DNA of 64,000 nucleotides from CAVXGU01 sp963761615 (GCA_963761615.1 CAVXGU010000004.1:372001-436000), one strand, 5' to 3'; counted from the stretch's first letter, positions 42,301-51,323 are shown. Numbers and translations: made by a program. The notes: generated from the sequence alone by a model not told the origin.

Positions 42301-43421
42301 TCAGCGCGACCCTCGGCGGCGGACACCTGCAGTTCGGCGGGCGCGTGGGCTTCGACGGCTACAAGCCGACCGATCTCAACGTGACCGTGCGCGGGCAGGG
42401 CGTCCGGCTCCGCTATCCCGAGGGGGTCCGATCGCAGATCGATGGCGATCTCGTGCTGCGCGGCACGTTCGCCTCGCCGACGCTCGGCGGCACGGTGACC
42501 GTGCAGAGCGCCGAGTGGACGCGTCCCTTCGAGACGCCGGGCAGCATCTTCGACCTGGCCGGCGGGGGCTCGGGGGCCGGCGGCGCCGGTCCGGCGTCGG
42601 TCGCCTCGCAGCTGCCGCTGCGCTTCGACCTGCGCATCCTCGTGCCGTCGACCCTGCGGGTGGACAACAACCTGCTGCGCCTCGTCGCGAGCGCCGATCT
42701 GACGTTGAGCGGCACCTACGAGCGCCCGGTGCTCTTCGGGCGCGCGGATATCGAGCGCGGCGACCTGACCTTCGAAGGCCGCCGCTATCGGGTCACGCAC
42801 GGGACGGTCGACTTCACCAATCCATCGCGCATCGAGCCGTTCTTCGACGTCGAAGCCGAGACCAACGTGCGCGTGCCGGGGCAGACCTACCTCGTCACGG
42901 TCGGTGCCGTGGGGACGATGCGCCAGATGCAGGTACCGCTCCGGAGCGAGCCGCCCCTGCCGGAGAGCGACGTGCTGGCGCTGCTCCTGAGCGACGCCCG
43001 GCGCACGCAGGTGCAGGGACCGGGCGACGTCGAGCTGCAGCAGCTGCAGAACCCGAACCAGGCGCAGACCGACATCCTCGCCGCGCGGGCCACCCAGGCG
43101 CTGACGGGCTCGCTGTCGGCCGAGGTCGGCAAGGTGGTCGAGCAGACCTTCGGCGTGGACACGTTCCAGCTGTCGCCGTCGTTCACCGACCCCTACGCGC
43201 AGACCTCGCGGCTCAATCCCACCGCCCGCGTGACGATCGGCAAGCGCATCTCGGATCGCGTCTACCTGACCTTCTCCCGCAGCCTGGGGCTCACCTCGCC
43301 CATCAACGATCAGATCATCCTGCTCGAGTACGATCAGAGCGATCGGTGGTCGTGGATTCTGTCACGCAACGAGGATCAGCAGACGTACGCGCTCGAGTTC
43401 CGCGTGAGGCACTCGTTTTGA
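39306..43421 (+). CDS. tamB: TamB-like translocation and assembly protein
   Basis: The 1371-aa protein has one N-terminal membrane anchor (YAGLAVSIAAVVLAVVVVSTM, ~residues 15-35), a very long beta-rich periplasmic body and a C-terminal DUF490/TamB domain (RVTHGTVDFTNPSRIEPFF, PESDVLALLLS, RVTIGKRISDRVYLTFS). TamB-like proteins span the periplasm and move lipid or assist outer-membrane proteins, usually with an Omp85 partner. The Omp85 gene follows and overlaps its stop. GTG 39306 overlaps the carrier gene, an odd but real-looking coupling. Confidence 0.93.
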   Translation: MKLFAWLRRHPAVRYAGLAVSIAAVVLAVVVVSTMTIDLGPAVRKLAEDQGSRYLDRPITIGGLHIHLLGGLLGGRVDVDDLTIGGLHKGDRPFMTAKQIAVTFDWRTLLDREVTISSVEIVDWKMLVEQWDGEQSFPSFVRASKRPPGPRPVRTTVKWVHAYRGEFAYEDHQTPWSVDARHIDITIGNLPQYHGTATFTDGTVKIQDFEPMWANFKAQFVIDNSHIRLSRIDLETDGATSVVSGDVDMAHWPEQTYQVKSHVDFPRMRQLFFADESFDLTGQGDFAGIFHLFKGGHDLSGTFLSNQIGVKAGALTYPFPGLYGRLHWTGDGFDVWDAGSRFFGGSTTLAYSIRPRARGQPSRSSFKATYDGVDLAKLSDFERLSGLRFAGAASGRAAIDWPLGHLDERSGSGRIVVTAPPGTRMMTPALASRDSDAGGTERPWGPFAALPLAAHTAVSSDIAFRFDDHGLEIDPSQFATEATAVSFEGSTAWGPSTRIGFRAFSRDWQESDLVLAGILTDFGSRTGPVAFGGRGDFQGEMTGEFSRPRVEGEFRGEDLRAWDTWWGDGTAHLVVENSYVTIENGVITSGGSVIRADGLFSLGYPRADGGEEIDARFRVTNHDLDSLRHAFEIDTYPVSGLMSGEFHLTGQYVRPIGFGGMTIEHGTAWGEPFEHAEASLRFDGTGVRLDGVTIRKSSGTVTGAAYIGWDGTYSFNAAGRHLPVEDMAMLHYGKEPLTGMANFTANGSATFDEPRFDVKFDVADLFIGDEGIGDASGNLLLQGEELSGQVEAASPRVAITGSGRIALTPQLDSELTFRFHDSSLDPYVRLFVPQLSPFTTAVATGGLRIVGELSDVRHLVVDATVDTLDMRLFDYELRNNGPISLALDQDRLTVQNLQLVGVDTQLKVSGTVSPVDDHIALRASGDANLGILQAFSDNMRGSGRAQLTAAIDGSLSKPVVTGSATITDGRVRHFALPAALDAINGTVYFDERGVRFDDLSATLGGGHLQFGGRVGFDGYKPTDLNVTVRGQGVRLRYPEGVRSQIDGDLVLRGTFASPTLGGTVTVQSAEWTRPFETPGSIFDLAGGGSGAGGAGPASVASQLPLRFDLRILVPSTLRVDNNLLRLVASADLTLSGTYERPVLFGRADIERGDLTFEGRRYRVTHGTVDFTNPSRIEPFFDVEAETNVRVPGQTYLVTVGAVGTMRQMQVPLRSEPPLPESDVLALLLSDARRTQVQGPGDVELQQLQNPNQAQTDILAARATQALTGSLSAEVGKVVEQTFGVDTFQLSPSFTDPYAQTSRLNPTARVTIGKRISDRVYLTFSRSLGLTSPINDQIILLEYDQSDRWSWILSRNEDQQTYALEFRVRHSF

Positions 43422-46334
43422 GGCGCGTGGCGGCCCTGTGGCTGTGCGCGCTGGCGATCGCGCTGGCGCGGCCGGCCACCGTCCGGGCCGCCGTCGCGGA
43501 CTACCTCGGCAAGCCGGTGGTGTCGGTGACCCTGACGATCGAGGGCCAGCAGACGACCGACGAGTCCCTCGGCGATCTCGTGACGTCGATGCCGGGCCAC
43601 CCGCTGTCGATGACGGAGGTGCGGGAGACCATCGGTCGGCTGTTCAGCCTGGGACGGTTCGAGGACGTCCAGGTGGACGCCTCGCCCGCCGCGGGCGGCG
43701 TCGCGCTCCGGTACGACCTGACGCCCGTGCATCCCGTCACCCGGATCACCTTCACCGGCAACACCGACCAGCCCGGGGTCGACACCGGCGCCCTCCGACG
43801 GGCCGTCGTCGACCGCTACGGCGTGTCGCCGTCGCTCGGGCGGGCCGACGAGATGGCCCGGGTCGTCGCCGATCAGCTCGCCGACGTGGGCTATCTCCAC
43901 GCCCGGGTGGACCCGCACGCCGAGATCTTCCATCATCCGGACCGGGCGACGCTCGTCTTCAACACGGATCCGGGGCCGCGGAGCACCATCGCGTCGATCG
44001 TCGTCGACGGCGACGCCGGCGTGTCGCGCGGCGCGCTGCTCGACATGCTGGACGTCGCGCAGGGCGACCCGTACCGAGCGACAGCGGATCGAGGACCGGT
44101 TCGACCGCTACCTGGAGAACCGCCGCAAGAGCTCGCACTACCTCGCCAAGATCACGTCCTCGGCCGAGATGAGCGACGACGATCGCCGCGCGCAGCTGAC
44201 GCTGACCGTGGACCAGGGTCCGGTGGTCCAGATCGTCTTCGCCGGCGACCAGCTGCCCGCAAACCGGCTGGCTGACCTCGTGCCCGTCGAACGCGAGGGC
44301 TCGGCGGACGAGGACCTGCTCGAGGACTCGAGCCTCCGCATCGAGGCGTTCCTGCGGGGCCAGGGATACCGGGACGCGGCGGCGCCCTACACGCGCGAGG
44401 AGACCGGGGGACGGCTGCGCATCACGTTCCTCGTCCACAAGGGCGCGGCGTACCGGGTCGCGACGTTCGACGTCAGCGGCAACGCCTCGATTCCGACCGA
44501 GGCGCTCCTGCCGCTCCTGCGGACGCGCGCGGGAGGACCGTTCTCGCAGGCGGCCCTGAACGCCGACGCCGCCGCCATCCAGGCGGCCTACCGGCGGCAG
44601 GGCTTCGCCTCGGCGTCGGCGACGGCGGCCTCCGCCCCGATCGCGAGCCAGTCGAAGGCGGACGAGATCGCCCTCGCCGTCAAGATCACGGTGACCGAGG
44701 GCGCCCGGACGCTGATCACGGGCATCGAGTTCACGGGCAACGCGACCGTGGCGACGGCCGATCTGCAGCGCGTCGTGGGCCTCGAGACGGGGCAGCCGTA
44801 CGTGGCGACGCAGCTCGTCGCCGATCAGGACGCTCTCGTCGGGCACTATGCGGACCTGGGCTATCCGTCGACGACGGTCTCCGCGGTGCCGCACTTCAAC
44901 GCCGGGCTCACCGGCGCCGACATCGAGTTTGCGATCCAGGAAGGGCCGCGGGTCTTCGTCGACCACATCGTGCTGATCGGCAACGCCCACACGAGCCCCG
45001 ACACGATTCTGCGCGCGATCCAGCTGCACCCCGGCGACCCGATCGGGCGGTCCGCGCTGAACGACAGCCAGCAGCGCCTGGTGGCGCTGGGACTGTTCAG
45101 GCGGGTCCGGATCGAACAGGTCCCGCACGGCAGCGGCAACCGGCGGGACATCCTCGTCACCGTCGAGGAGGCGCCGGCGACGACGATCGGGTACGGCGCG
45201 GGCGTGGAGGGCCGGCTGCGCGTCGTGCGGAGCCAGGACACGGGCGGCGTGGCCTCCGAGCGCTTCGAGGTCGCCCCGCGCGCATCCTTCGACATCACGC
45301 GCAACAACCTGTTCGGGAAGAACCGCACGCTCACGTTCTCGACGAGCGTGAGCCTCTATCCCAAGGACTCGCCGTTCTTCGCCGATCAGCCGCAGCCCCA
45401 GACCGGCGGGGGCTTCGGCTTCCCCGAGTACCGGGTCGTCGGCACGTACCGCGAGCCCCGACTGGCCGGCACCGACGCGGACTTCTCGGCGAGCGGCACG
45501 CTGGAGCAGCAGATCCGGTCCAGCTTCAACTTCGCCCGCCGCGGGGCCAGCACCACCCTCTCGCGGCGCATCACGAGCTCGGTCTTCGCCACGGGGAGCT
45601 ATCAGCTGCAGCGCACACAGGTGTTCGACGTGAGCGTCGACCCGAGCGCCCAGAACCTGCTCGATCGCACGTTCAGCAAGTACCGCCTGTCGTCGGTCAC
45701 GGCGTCGATCATCCGCGACACGCGCAACGATACCCTGAGCCCGTCGAACGGGTTCCTGCTCAGCGCCAACGCGCAGCTCGCCGCCCTCGACCTGGGGTCG
45801 GAGGCGGGCTTCACCAAGCTGTTCCTCAGCGGGCAGGCCTACCACACGGTGCCGCACGCGCGCGGCACGGTCTTCGCCGGGAGCGTGCGCGTGGGCATGG
45901 GCTTCCCGCGTCAGGTCATCCAGACGCTGGACGACGGGTCGCGCCAGACGATCGCCGTGGACGTACTGCCGGAGAGCGAGCGCTTCTTCGCCGGCGGCGA
46001 CACGACCGTCCGCGGGTTCGCGCTCGACCAGCTGGGCACCCCGGAGACGATCGCGGAAGGCTTCCCGATCGGCGGCGACGGCCTGGTCATCCTGAACGCC
46101 GAGATGCGCGTGCCGCTCTGGGGCCAGCTGGGCGCGGTCGGATTCGTCGACAGCGGCAACGTGTTCCAGCACGTGGGAGACATCGACCTCGGCGCGCTCA
46201 GGAACTCGGTCGGGTTCGGCATCCGGTTCGGGTCGCCGTTCGGTCCGATTCGCGCCGACCTCGGGTTCAAGATCCACCGCCAGCCGGGCGAAGGCCTCAC
46301 GGCGTTCCACCTGAGCTTCGGGCAGGCGTTCTAG
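43418..46334 (+). CDS. Omp85/BamA-TamA family outer-membrane protein with about seven POTRA domains (one frameshift)
   Basis: The protein (~970 aa) has a signal peptide (VAALWLCALAIALARPATVRA), a series of POTRA-like repeats marked by VSVTLTIEG, VTRITFTGN, IASIVVDGD, VQIVFAGD, VATFDVSGN, ITGIEFTGN and VDHIVLIGN, then an Omp85 beta-barrel with a late FFAGGDTTVRGF motif and final Phe (FHLSFGQAF). The start is TTG 43418 with GAGG 9 nt upstream, overlapping the TamB stop. The frame breaks at 44075: one extra C separates GDPY from ERQRIEDRFDRYL. Pairing with tamB suggests a TamA role; BamA cannot be excluded. Confidence 0.9.
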
Positions 46335-46341
46335 GAGGGCA

Positions 46342-46363
46342 GGCGGAGGGAAGCGCCTCCGCC
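46342..46363. terminator. Hairpin after the Omp85 gene
   Basis: GGCGGAGG-(GAAGCG)-CCTCCGCC forms an 8-bp perfect stem starting 7 nt after the stop codon. A second GC-rich stem (GCCCGC/GCGGGC at 46377-46390) follows. There is no T-run. Confidence 0.4.
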
Positions 46364-46411
46364 GCGGGTGCGCAGCGCCCGCTTGCGGGCACACGGGAGA
46401 GGGGAAGCAGA

Positions 46412-47209
46412 TTGACGACAGCGTTTTCGAGATCGATGTCGCCTCGAGATCGGTGCAGCCGCGGACCTTCAGGTCCGCCAATGCGAAGCCGGCCTGAAGG
46501 TCGGCCGCTACGGCGAAACGAAAACCGCGCTCGCCGGGCGACCGGGAGGATTCGGTCCATCGGCATCTGGCTCGCGATCGGCGCCGGGATCACCTGCGTC
46601 GCCGCGCCGGCGGCGGCCGAGGTGATCGACCGCGTGCTCGCCGTCGTGTCGGGCACGGTGATCACGCTGAGCGACGTGACCGCGGCGCACGACCTCGGGA
46701 TCGTGCCGGCGGTGACCGGCTCCAACTGGGTCGGACCGGTGCTCGAGGACCTGATCGACCGGACGCTGATCCTCACGGAGGTGGATCGGTTCTCCCCGCC
46801 GGAGCCCGCGGCCGACGCCATCGATCGGGGCGTGGCGGAGATCCGCGCGCGGTTCCCGTCCCAGCCGGCGTTCGACGCGGCGCTGGCGCGCTCCGGCGTG
46901 GACCAGGCCCACCTGCGCGAACTGGTTCGCCAGAATCTTCGTCTGCGGGAGTATTTGGACCTGCGGTTCTCGGTGCCGCCGCCGACCGAACAGGAGGTCG
47001 GCGACTACTACCAGGCGCACCAGGGCGACTTCGCGGTCAACGGTCAGCCCGGCCCCCTGGACCAGGTGCGTCCGCGCGTGGTCGCCGCCATCAACGCCTC
47101 GCGCCAGCAGGCGCTCGTGGACGACTGGGTCAGCAGCCTTCGGAGCCGCTCCGACATCGTCAACCTCTACGCCACGCGCCAGCAGGGACCCGACGCCGGG
47201 AGGAACTGA
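46412..47209 (+). CDS. SurA-like periplasmic chaperone without PPIase domain
   Basis: The mature part matches the SurA N-terminal domain (VIDRVLAVVSGTVITLSDV, LEDLIDRTLILTEVDRF, LRELVRQNLRLREYLDLRF) and its C-terminal helix; no parvulin domain is present. A hydrophobic signal (SIGIWLAIGAGITCVAAPAAA) precedes VIDR. No ATG, GTG or TTG lies between the repeat element and this signal. Candidate starts are TTG 46412, with GGGGA 6 nt upstream, or ATG 46436 and 46481, both inside REP-like copy B. I use TTG 46412 (265 aa). The first ~37 residues would then be encoded by the repeat. The gene follows the Omp85 gene and fits outer-membrane protein assembly. Confidence 0.78.
   Translation: MTTAFSRSMSPRDRCSRGPSGPPMRSRPEGRPLRRNENRARRATGRIRSIGIWLAIGAGITCVAAPAAAEVIDRVLAVVSGTVITLSDVTAAHDLGIVPAVTGSNWVGPVLEDLIDRTLILTEVDRFSPPEPAADAIDRGVAEIRARFPSQPAFDAALARSGVDQAHLRELVRQNLRLREYLDLRFSVPPPTEQEVGDYYQAHQGDFAVNGQPGPLDQVRPRVVAAINASRQQALVDDWVSSLRSRSDIVNLYATRQQGPDAGRN
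46424..46524. repeat. REP-like double-hairpin element, copy B (in a coding start)
   Basis: The element differs from copy C at about six of 101 positions. Hairpin 1 is unchanged; in hairpin 2 the stem reads GCCGGCC/GGTCGGC, so one A-T pair is replaced by a G-T wobble, preserving the fold as RNA. Unlike the other copies it is not between convergent genes but runs through the 5' end of the SurA-like gene, supplying an in-frame ATG and basic residues. Confidence 0.85.
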
Positions 47210-47218
47210 GGAGCCCGT

Positions 47219-48013
47219 CTATCGGCCCACGAGCAGGAACTGCGCGATCTCCAGCAGATTGAAGCCCGCGTGGCTCACCATCGGCGCCACGACAGAGCGG
47301 CGCTTCAGGTAGACCCATCCCCAGAGCGCACCCATCGCACCGGTGGCCAGCGCGGCGTCGGCGCCCTGCAGCAGGTGGCCGAAGCCGAAGGAGATGCTGG
47401 TGACGACGATGCCGACGGCGTCGCCGCCGAGCCAGCGCTCGAAGCGCCCCAGGAGGAACGCGCGCTGGATCTCTTCCCGGACCCCGCCGGCGATCACGAC
47501 GACGGCAGCGAAGAGCAGGGCATCGCGCGGCGTCTGGATCATCTGCTGCAGCGGGTTTCGCACGACGGTGTGCATCCAGGGCGCGAAGGCCAGGACGAGC
47601 GCGAGCACGGTGAAGGCGACGACGAGCGCCAGGAGGGCCAGGGGCAGGCCGAGGCGGAGCTCGGGCCCGATCGGGTGGCCGCCGAAGAGCAGGTCGCGCC
47701 AGCGCTCACCGCGTGCGCGCATCAGCACATGGATGAGGCCGAGCAGCAGCAGCGTGTCGGCAAACGAGAGCAGCGAGACGTACCCGATCGTCAGCTGGCC
47801 GCCGGTCGCGGTCGGCCCGTAGTGCAGCGCGGCGAAGAGCGCGCCGAGGACGAGCTGGGTCGGATAGTCGGAGCACAGCGCGACTTCGATGAGGGCGACG
47901 GCGCGGTCGGCGAGAGGCGGGTGTTCCAGGGCCCGCGGGCCGGTGGGCGGATTGTCGGCGGTCGGACCGGCCGGCGGGGCGTCTGAAGACGGATCGGGGG
48001 CGTCCATCGCCAC
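47219..48013 (-). CDS. CPBP-family intramembrane metalloprotease
   Basis: The 264-aa integral membrane protein belongs to the CAAX prenyl protease/bacteriocin-immunity (CPBP, Abi) family. Motif 1 is GGVREEIQRAFLLGR (EE-x3-R), motif 2 FGFGHLLQG, motif 3 SHAGFNL. About seven hydrophobic segments are visible, and the first ~35 residues are proline-rich and cytoplasmic. Start GTG 48013 or ATG 48007; TAGAAT lies 12 nt before the former. It stands alone between two plus-strand genes. Substrate unknown. Confidence 0.92.
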   Translation of the reverse strand: MAMDAPDPSSDAPPAGPTADNPPTGPRALEHPPLADRAVALIEVALCSDYPTQLVLGALFAALHYGPTATGGQLTIGYVSLLSFADTLLLLGLIHVLMRARGERWRDLLFGGHPIGPELRLGLPLALLALVVAFTVLALVLAFAPWMHTVVRNPLQQMIQTPRDALLFAAVVVIAGGVREEIQRAFLLGRFERWLGGDAVGIVVTSISFGFGHLLQGADAALATGAMGALWGWVYLKRRSVVAPMVSHAGFNLLEIAQFLLVGR

Positions 48014-48096
48014 GAATATGACGTCATTCTAGCGTGAGGCGCCGGGTGAGTGGATCAACAAGAATGCCAACATCTTGCGAGTGACCTAAAAGAGAG

Positions 48097-48112
48097 GCAC
48101 AATATGTGGTGT
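48097..48112. promoter_or_regulatory. NrdR-like box upstream of nrdJ
   Basis: GCACAATATGTGGTGT matches the NrdR-box consensus ACACWATATATWGTGT at 13 of 16 positions by my alignment. NrdR represses ribonucleotide reductase genes. It ends 8 bp before the -35 box of nrdJ. A second box at the usual ~31-bp spacing is not clear; a near-palindrome GTGTTTACAC (48109-48118) overlaps its end. Confidence 0.65.
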
Positions 48113-48120
48113 TTACACGC

Positions 48121-48149
48121 TTGACAAACCAGATGGCGGGGGGCATAGT
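48121..48149 (+). promoter_or_regulatory. nrdJ: Promoter of nrdJ
   Basis: TTGACA (48121-48126), 17-nt spacer, CATAGT (48144-48149): a perfect -35 box and a -10 matching at 4 of 6 positions. The predicted start near 48156 leaves a leader of about 160 nt before the nrdJ ATG. Confidence 0.65.
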
Positions 48150-48155
48150 GGTCGG

Positions 48156-48317
48156 CCGTAGCGCGACAGGCGAACGAGCGAGCAACTCCCAGCTTCTCGC
48201 CAGGATGTGGGGGCTTGGTCCCCACGATCGGGTCTGCCGGCGTCACGATTTCCGACCAGAGACCAACGGCTGCCCCCGGGGCGGGGGGCGGTCGTCAACG
48301 GTGCGAGTGGAGGGGAC
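48156..48317 (+). promoter_or_regulatory. Long structured 5' leader of nrdJ
   Basis: No ORF is convincing here. Hairpins visible: GGCGA/TCGCC (48169-48173 with 48197-48201), GTGGGG-(GCTTGGT)-CCCCAC (48207-48225), and G/C-rich pairings near 48270-48295. A GCCAGGATG word (48199-48207) recalls a B12 box but the rest of a cobalamin riboswitch is not seen. The leader ends with GGAGGGGAC as ribosome binding site. Regulatory function is possible, not shown. Confidence 0.45.
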
Positions 48318-51185
48318 ATGAAAGAGGGCGCTGCCTTCCAGGCCGCAGGTGCCAGCCAGCAGACAGTCGAAAGTGGAGCCGTCGAGCCCATGTCTCCGGC
48401 TCGCGGGGAGCCGCGTGGCTCGGAGCGGGCGGACGCCGCGGAGGGACGGAGCCGTGGCAAGTCGCCGGCGCCGGGCCTGGCGTTTCCCCGGTTCTTCACC
48501 GAGCCCGGGGTGGACTCGTTCGACGAGGTCACCTGGGAGCTGCGGGACGCGATCATCGGGAACGAGCGCGGCGAGGTGGTCTTCGAGCAGCGCGGCGTGG
48601 AGTTCCCGAGCTTCTGGTCGCAGCAGGCGACCAACATCGTCGTGTCCAAGTATTTCCGTGGGCAGCTCGGGACGCCGGAGCGCGAGCGCAGCGTGAAGCA
48701 GCTCATCGGCCGCGTCGTGAGCACGATTGCCGGCTGGGCGCAGACGCAGAAGTACTTCGCGTCCGAGGAGGATCTGCAGGCGTTCAGCGCCGATCTGAAG
48801 CACATCCTGGTGTACCAGAAGGCGGCCTTCAACAGCCCGGTGTGGTTCAACTGCGGCTTCGAGAAGGCGCCGCAGTGCTCGGCGTGCTTCATCAATTCGG
48901 TGAAGGACACGATGGACTCGATCCTGACGCTGGCCCGGACCGAGGGGATGCTGTTCAAGTTCGGGTCGGGCACGGGGACCAACCTCTCGCCGATTCGCTC
49001 CTCCAAGGAGCTCTTGGCGGGCGGGGGCACGGCCTCGGGCCCCGTGTCGTTCATGAAGGGCTACGACGCCTTCGCGGGCGTGATCAAGTCGGGTGGCAAG
49101 ACGCGCCGCGCGGCCAAGATGGTGATCCTCAACGCGGATCACCCCGACATCGTCGAGTTCATCAACTGCAAGGTGGAGGAGGAGAAGAAGGCCTGGGCCC
49201 TCATCGACTCCGGCTACGACGGCAGCTTCACGGGCCCCGCGTACTCGTCGGTTTTCTTCCAGAACTCGAACAACAGCGTCCGGGTGACCGACGACTTCAT
49301 GCGCGCGGTGCTCGACGACGGCGTCTGGGAGACCCACGCGGTGACGACGGGAGAGGTCGTGGGCACGTACCGCGCCCGCGAGCTCATGCGGCTCATCGCG
49401 GAAGGCACCCACATCTGCGGCGATCCCGGCATGCAGTTCGACACGACGATCAACGAGTGGCACACGTGCCCGGAGACGGACCGCATCTACGCGAGCAATC
49501 CGTGCTCCGAGTACATGTTCCTCAACGACTCGGCGTGCAACCTGGCGTCGATCAACCTGATGAAGTTCGTCCGCGAGGACGGCGAGTTCGACGTCGTCGG
49601 CTACAAGGCGGCGATCCGGACGCTCATCACGGCGCAGGAGATCATCGTCGACAACGCGAGCTATCCGACCCCGGCCATCGGGAAGAACAGCCACGACTAC
49701 CGGCCGCTGGGCCTGGGCTACGCGAACCTGGGCGCGCTGCTGATGTCGCGCGGGCTGCCGTACGACAGCGACGCGGGCCGCGACTACGCCGCGGCGCTCA
49801 CCGCGCTGATGACCGGCGAGGCCTATGCGCAGTCGGCGCGGATCGCGCGCGACCACGGCGGGCCGTTCGCCGGCTACGACGGGAACGGCGAGCCGTTCCT
49901 GCGCGTGATGCGGAAGCATCGCGACTCGATGCGCGACGTCAACCCGCGCAACGTGCCTGCCGACCTGTACGGCACGGCGAAGGCCTCCTGGGACGATGCC
50001 GTCGAGCTCGGTGAGTCGTTCGGGTACCGCAATGCGCAGGCGACGGTCCTCGCTCCGACCGGCACGATCGGCTTCATGATGGACTGCGACACCACCGGCG
50101 TCGAGCCGGACATCGCGCTCGTCAAGTACAAGAAGCTGGTCGGCGGCGGGCTGATGAAGATCGTCAACCAGACCGTGCCGATGGCGCTCAGGAAGCTCGG
50201 CTACACGCAGGCGCAGATCGACGCGATCACCGACTACATCGATCGCAACGAGACGATCGAGGGGGCGCCCGGGCTGCGCGAGGCGCATCTGCCGGTGTTC
50301 GACTGCGCGTTCAAGGCGGCCAAGGGCCAGCGCTCGATCCACTACATGGGCCACATCAAGATGATGGGCGCGACGCAGCCCTTCATTTCGGGCGCCATCA
50401 GCAAGACGGTCAACGTGCCCAAGGAGGCGACCGTCGACGAGATCACGCAGGCGTACATCCAGTCGTGGAAGCTGGGCGCGAAGGCGATCTCGATCTACCG
50501 GGACGGCAGCAAGCGCACGCAGCCGCTCAATACGTCGAAGGACAAGCTGCCGGCCGAGATCGCGGCGCAGGCGGCCCAGGCCGTGAGCCGGCCGGTGCGC
50601 CACAAGCTGCCGGACGAGCGCCAGGCGATCACCCACAAGTTCGACATCGCCGGCCACGAGGGCTACATCACGGTGGGGCTCTTCGAGGACGGCCAGCCCG
50701 GCGAGATCTTCCTGGTCATGGCCAAGGAGGGCTCGACGATTTCCGGCTTCGCCGACGCGTTCGCGCAGGCGATCTCCTACGCCCTGCAGTACGGCGTGCC
50801 GCTCCAGGCGCTCGTGGACAAGTTCAGCCACGTGCGGTTCGAGCCGTCCGGCATGACGCGCAATCCGGAGGTGCGGTTCGCGAAGTCGATCGTGGACTAC
50901 ATCTTCCGCTGGATGGCGACGAAGTTCCTGTCGCCGGAAGCGCAGTTCCACGCCGGGGTGAACGGCCGTGAGCTCGAGGACCACAACGGGCACGAGGCCG
51001 AGACGCCGGCCGTCGCTGCCGCGCCGGTCGTGTCGGCGGCGCCGCCGACGGATCTGGCCGCGCCCTTCTCGACCATCCAGAACCAGGAGGACGCCCCGCC
51101 CTGTTCGACCTGCGGCTCGATCATGATCCGCAGCGGCGCCTGCTACAAGTGCGTGAACTGCGGCAATACCTCGGGCTGCGCCTAG
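48318..51185 (+). CDS. nrdJ: Vitamin B12-dependent ribonucleotide reductase
   Basis: Class II NrdJ makes deoxyribonucleotides using adenosylcobalamin. The 955-aa protein contains the redox Cys segments (FEKAPQCSACFIN), the active-site NPCSEYMFLNDSACNLASIN and PTGTIGFMMDCDTTGVEPD. The C-terminal ~110 residues carry the TSCPD-like domain and a zinc-ribbon end (CSTC, CYKC, CGNTSGC). ATG 48318 follows GGAGGGGAC. It is monocistronic, with a strong terminator 45 bp downstream. It allows growth with or without oxygen, if B12 is available. Confidence 0.96.
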   Translation: MKEGAAFQAAGASQQTVESGAVEPMSPARGEPRGSERADAAEGRSRGKSPAPGLAFPRFFTEPGVDSFDEVTWELRDAIIGNERGEVVFEQRGVEFPSFWSQQATNIVVSKYFRGQLGTPERERSVKQLIGRVVSTIAGWAQTQKYFASEEDLQAFSADLKHILVYQKAAFNSPVWFNCGFEKAPQCSACFINSVKDTMDSILTLARTEGMLFKFGSGTGTNLSPIRSSKELLAGGGTASGPVSFMKGYDAFAGVIKSGGKTRRAAKMVILNADHPDIVEFINCKVEEEKKAWALIDSGYDGSFTGPAYSSVFFQNSNNSVRVTDDFMRAVLDDGVWETHAVTTGEVVGTYRARELMRLIAEGTHICGDPGMQFDTTINEWHTCPETDRIYASNPCSEYMFLNDSACNLASINLMKFVREDGEFDVVGYKAAIRTLITAQEIIVDNASYPTPAIGKNSHDYRPLGLGYANLGALLMSRGLPYDSDAGRDYAAALTALMTGEAYAQSARIARDHGGPFAGYDGNGEPFLRVMRKHRDSMRDVNPRNVPADLYGTAKASWDDAVELGESFGYRNAQATVLAPTGTIGFMMDCDTTGVEPDIALVKYKKLVGGGLMKIVNQTVPMALRKLGYTQAQIDAITDYIDRNETIEGAPGLREAHLPVFDCAFKAAKGQRSIHYMGHIKMMGATQPFISGAISKTVNVPKEATVDEITQAYIQSWKLGAKAISIYRDGSKRTQPLNTSKDKLPAEIAAQAAQAVSRPVRHKLPDERQAITHKFDIAGHEGYITVGLFEDGQPGEIFLVMAKEGSTISGFADAFAQAISYALQYGVPLQALVDKFSHVRFEPSGMTRNPEVRFAKSIVDYIFRWMATKFLSPEAQFHAGVNGRELEDHNGHEAETPAVAAAPVVSAAPPTDLAAPFSTIQNQEDAPPCSTCGSIMIRSGACYKCVNCGNTSGCA

Positions 51186-51229
51186 GGCCGGGATCGCCAC
51201 GGGGATTCGCCGAATCACGCGGTCACGTC

Positions 51230-51264
51230 GAGGGCCGGACTCCGAGGAGTCCGGCCCTCTTTTT
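51230..51264 (+). terminator. Intrinsic terminator of nrdJ
   Basis: A perfect 12-bp stem, GAGGGCCGGACT-(CCGAGG)-AGTCCGGCCCTC, is followed by TTTTT at 51260-51264. This is the only classical Rho-independent terminator I see in the window. Confidence 0.92.
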
Positions 51265-51323
51265 CGTACGCCCCGGGCGGGCCGGTGGTAGGCTGAGGTC
51301 CTGCCACAGGAACGGAGGCCCCC

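Noticed and set aside
38817..42800. Minus-strand open frame (~1327 codons) opposite tamB
   Set aside because: Same reason; the plus strand is a clear TamB protein with anchor and C-terminal domain.
48156..48317. Cobalamin riboswitch call for the nrdJ leader
   Set aside because: Only a partial B12-box-like word is present; the conserved core of the aptamer is not recognisable, so I list it only as a structured leader.
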